Assembly (NCBI GenBank): GCA_034766995.1
Contig: CM068317.1
Location: 17,111,154 to 17,175,153 of the forward strand
DNA from: Acanthacorydalis orientalis
Lineage: Eukaryota > Arthropoda > Insecta > Megaloptera > Corydalidae
DNA length: 64,000 nucleotides
Direction: 5' to 3'
Position numbers and translations under genes: made by a program. Below the pieces are notes generated by a model. The model had not been told where the DNA came from. It did no database searches and was given only the letters and a program-made list of their open reading frames with translations. Of the stretch, positions 60,301 to 64,000 are shown piece by piece (position 1 is the first letter of the stretch; every line of letters starts with the position of its first letter).

Positions 60301-60715
60301 GTGTATAAAGTCGTTCCTTGTTCAGTAACCGACCGATCGACCGACAGACGGAACAACCTACCAACCAACCAACCTTCGTACAAAACAGACGCCACCAAAA
60401 ATCCTTGCGGCTACGCAAATCCTGCGGATTTGCGTGTCTCAAAAGACACGTGTAACAGCGACCGCCGATAGGTGGATCTAAATACGACGTCGTGCACATA
60501 AAAGCCGCCGCGACGCGCGCCCTCTACAACCGTATCAGTGAAACGTCTTCAATCACGTCAACGGTGTAATCACAACGGAGGGTTGGTTGCTTTCACTTTG
60601 TGTCTTGTTCTGTATCTTCCTACCTACACTAACGTTCGAATTATCTGATTGTTAAACGAACATGGGGAAAAATGCCGTCTAGGCCACATTGTACAATGTT
60701 CTCTTTTCAGGTAAT
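60301..60715 (+). promoter_or_regulatory. Promoter-like GC-richer island with palindromes and possible first exon
   Basis: A CpG-bearing island in AT-rich DNA. It contains a perfect palindrome ACGCAAATCC-TGC-GGATTTGCGT (60413-60435), a second one GTGTCT-CAAA-AGACAC (60434-60449) overlapping an E-box CACGTG (60447-60452), and a TATA-like CATAAAAG at 60497-60504. A start about 30 bases downstream would fall near CTACAAC (60524-60530). An arthropod-type initiator TCAGT lies at 60535-60539, somewhat far from the TATA-like box. Downstream, an ATG at 60661 gives only MGKNAV before a stop, and CTTTTCAG/GTAATA at about 60712 could be a splice donor. No ORF of length, so the coding exons, if any, lie elsewhere. 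Confidence 0.4.
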
Positions 60716-60809
60716 ATGAAATACGCATGGAAATATTACTGATATGCACATAGTTAATATTAATTGTAAAAAATATAAATCATATAAAAAACAACAATTT
60801 TCGATAAAC

Positions 60810-60811
<2 letters not shown>

Positions 60812-60869
<58 letters not shown>
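60812..60869. repeat. (AT)n microsatellite
   Basis: About 28 AT units. Confidence 0.97.
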
Positions 60870-60870
<1 letters not shown>

Positions 60871-61076
60871 GGTGATTCTATTTAGGCTTTCGCATGAAAA
60901 TATGAAAAAAATCGTAAAAATTAAAAAATAAATTGTTTTTTGTTTTGTATTCTAGTTCCATTCAATACTAAAATACAACTGAACTACAAAATACGAAATG
61001 AAAAATAACATAATTTTATTTCATTTTTGCAGATTTTTTGTAATACTTTAATGTGAAACTCTAATTTGAATCATCC

Positions 61077-61078
<2 letters not shown>
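60870..61078. other. AT-rich spacer between two AT arrays
   Basis: The sequences next to both arrays look partly inverted (TTCGCATGAAAAT near 60889; ATTTCATTTTTGC near 61018), which may be an old short element. Otherwise nothing. Confidence 0.3.

Positions 61079-61129
<51 letters not shown>
61079..61129. repeat. (AT)n microsatellite
   Basis: About 25 TA units. Confidence 0.97.
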
Positions 61130-61130
<1 letters not shown>

Positions 61131-61359
61131 TACCATTTGTTATCTGTTAGTTAATTACTTATTGTTTCTACTTGACTGCAAGTAATATATAAATTTTAAA
61201 ATGTTTCGATTTTTTTAACACTAAGAAAATTTTAATAATTTTTGAAAGGCTCTGTTTTATAACAAAAATTAGATAGTATATTATATTTCTCGTATTAAAA
61301 ACTAGACTATTTTTTAAACTTTATTAAACATTCACTTTATTTAATTTGTTTTTGTTTAC

Positions 61360-61365
<6 letters not shown>

Positions 61366-61394
<29 letters not shown>
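61366..61394. repeat. (AT)n microsatellite
   Basis: About 14 AT units. Confidence 0.95.
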
Positions 61395-61397
<3 letters not shown>

Positions 61398-61507
61398 TAC
61401 AAACCTGATTATCTCTGCTAATTAATAATTATGATTTTCATGAAAAATTTAAATGACAAAAGGTATTGACGAGGCTCTTTTATGCACAGTTACAAATAAT
61501 AATAGCA

Positions 61508-61610
61508 TTAGGTAAGTAGAAAACTAATTTCGATTTTTGTTATCAATTTGAAGGTTATATAAGGAAGGTTATGAAGGTTACAATCCACAATTATTTTTGT
61601 ACGAATCTAA
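61508..61610 (+). mobile_element. Miniature cecropia-type mariner derivative (about 100 bp)
   Basis: Starts TTAGGTAAGTAGAAAACTAA and ends with CACAATTATTTTTGTACGAA then TCTAA and TA, matching the two termini of copies A-E. Only the ends are kept, with three GAAGGTTA-type repeats in the middle (61549-61579). No coding capacity. Comparable in kind to MADE1, the about 80-bp derivative of human Hsmar1. Confidence 0.7.
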
Positions 61611-62671
61611 TAAAATGTAATTTTCTTAATTTGCTCCTTGTTTATGATTTTTGTGGCACATTTAAAGCAGGGATATTTCACGAAAACCAATGTTGTTAAA
61701 AATTGATACGAAAAGTATATAGTACATACGTTATAAATAATATTTCTCTCTTAAAATTTAAATTTTGTTAGTATACTGATAAAATGACTATTACAGTGTA
61801 TGAATATTTAAATATTAGCTCCTATTGTCAAACTAAAAAAAATATATCAAATTCATATTTATATATTTCATTTTGATAATGCACATACATGGCGGCCACA
61901 CTTTGGCATGTTTATTTGTTTCACATAATTTTTTTAATTGCAAAATAAAACTATGTATTATTGTCATCCTCATAATTCGATTACATTGAAAGAGTTGTTC
62001 ACAAATAAAATGGCGCAATACGTAATTTAAAAAAAAAACATTAGAATAGATAAGTTAGATTAAGAAAAATATAAGTTAATAGAAAATGTTTTGAATTTTA
62101 CTGAAATTGTTGAACCAATGACCTTAAATAGTATTAAACCGTTAAATTGAGAAAATAAAAGAATAACTAACAACTGACCTCTACATAAAGTACAAAAATA
62201 ACAGTTCTTTAAAAGTAATAGTTTTTTTAAGATTGCAATAAAATAAATTGAAATTAACAAAATTACTAGTTCAACATACTACCAACGATGGACTGTTTAT
62301 TTGATGAATTTACCAGAAAAATAAAAATTATGTGGAATTAATTCAGACGAAACATATTAATATAAAATTTAAAGCACCACTTTTATTAAAGAGAATATTA
62401 TATAACTTATTACAAATACTTATTTTATCCACACAAATCAAATATAACTTTTTCATGTTAAATATTTCAGGAACTTCAAGTGACAAAAAATTATGTAAAA
62501 TATGCATTAAAAACGACAAATATCGATAAAAAGATAGAATAATTACAAAAAGAAATAGGAATAACAAGTATAAGGCTAAGAGTAAGGAATTATATGACAT
62601 CAAATATATTTTAGGAAGAAAGAATAGAAAAAAATATTCACTGGTATTAATCATATTATACAATGGAAATA
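61611..62671. other. AT-rich non-coding stretch
   Basis: Several Leu/Ile/Phe-rich frames on both strands (62060-62260, 62332-62529, 62343-62684) overlap each other and look like chance. Nothing recognised. Confidence 0.45.

Positions 62672-64000
<1,329 letters not shown>

Noticed and set aside
60132..60499. Two overlapping minus-strand frames of 88 and 115 codons
   Set aside because: Much of both is translated AT/ACAT array (runs of Tyr-Ile), and the rest has no recognisable motif.
62332..62529. Frame containing DKKLCKICIKND, reminiscent of an IAP-type RING start
   Set aside because: Only one CxxC pair is present, the frame stops right after it, and no downstream Cys/His ligands follow in any frame.

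Overview
This window looks like an AT-rich, gene-poor stretch of a eukaryotic nuclear genome, most likely an insect or another arthropod. The evidence is the repeat content: many different mariner/Tc1-type DNA transposons, an RTE-type LINE, jockey-like LINE remnants, pogo/Tigger-type remnants, and about 36 dinucleotide arrays, mostly (AT)n. I see no prokaryotic operons, no tRNA or rRNA genes, no CRISPR array and no complete host protein-coding gene. The species cannot be named from this sequence.

Layout. 1-1343: the end of a young mariner inserted in a 3' RTE LINE fragment. 4.0-4.9 kb: a small structured GC-richer block and a jockey-like LINE remnant. 6.0-17.1 kb: a chain of decayed DNA transposons (an internally deleted Tc1/mariner, three mariner remnants, a pogo-like element with subterminal repeats, a Tc1/mariner remnant), with an 81-nt hairpin at 7.3 kb. 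18.4-30.4 kb: further mariner and Tigger-like remnants, plus unassigned GC-richer blocks at 20.2, 24.4 and 28.7 kb. 31.6-34.8 kb: a nearly full-length RTE LINE carrying endonuclease and reverse transcriptase but broken by stops and frameshifts. 34.9-44.4 kb: four of five related ~0.55-0.58 kb internally deleted cecropia-type mariners (the fifth is at 16.6 kb) and another LINE fragment. 45.4-53.2 kb: Tc1/mariner, jockey and mariner remnants and one unassigned exon-like ORF on the minus strand. 56.1-56.8 kb: the C-terminal half of a cecropia-type mariner. 60.3-60.7 kb: a promoter-like island. 62.7-63.9 kb: the youngest element, a mariner whose catalytic domain is intact (DD34D) and which is bounded by about 200-bp inverted repeats.

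The contents do not act as a pathway. They record many waves of transposon invasion. Three themes recur: TA-target transposons and RTE LINEs abut (AT)n arrays; internally deleted derivatives keep ends and single transposase domains; and a few short GC-richer islands (7.2, 24.4, 28.7, 44.9, 51.2, 53.4, 60.4 kb) are the best candidates for host exons, promoters or structured RNAs. I did not find a convincing new biological system.
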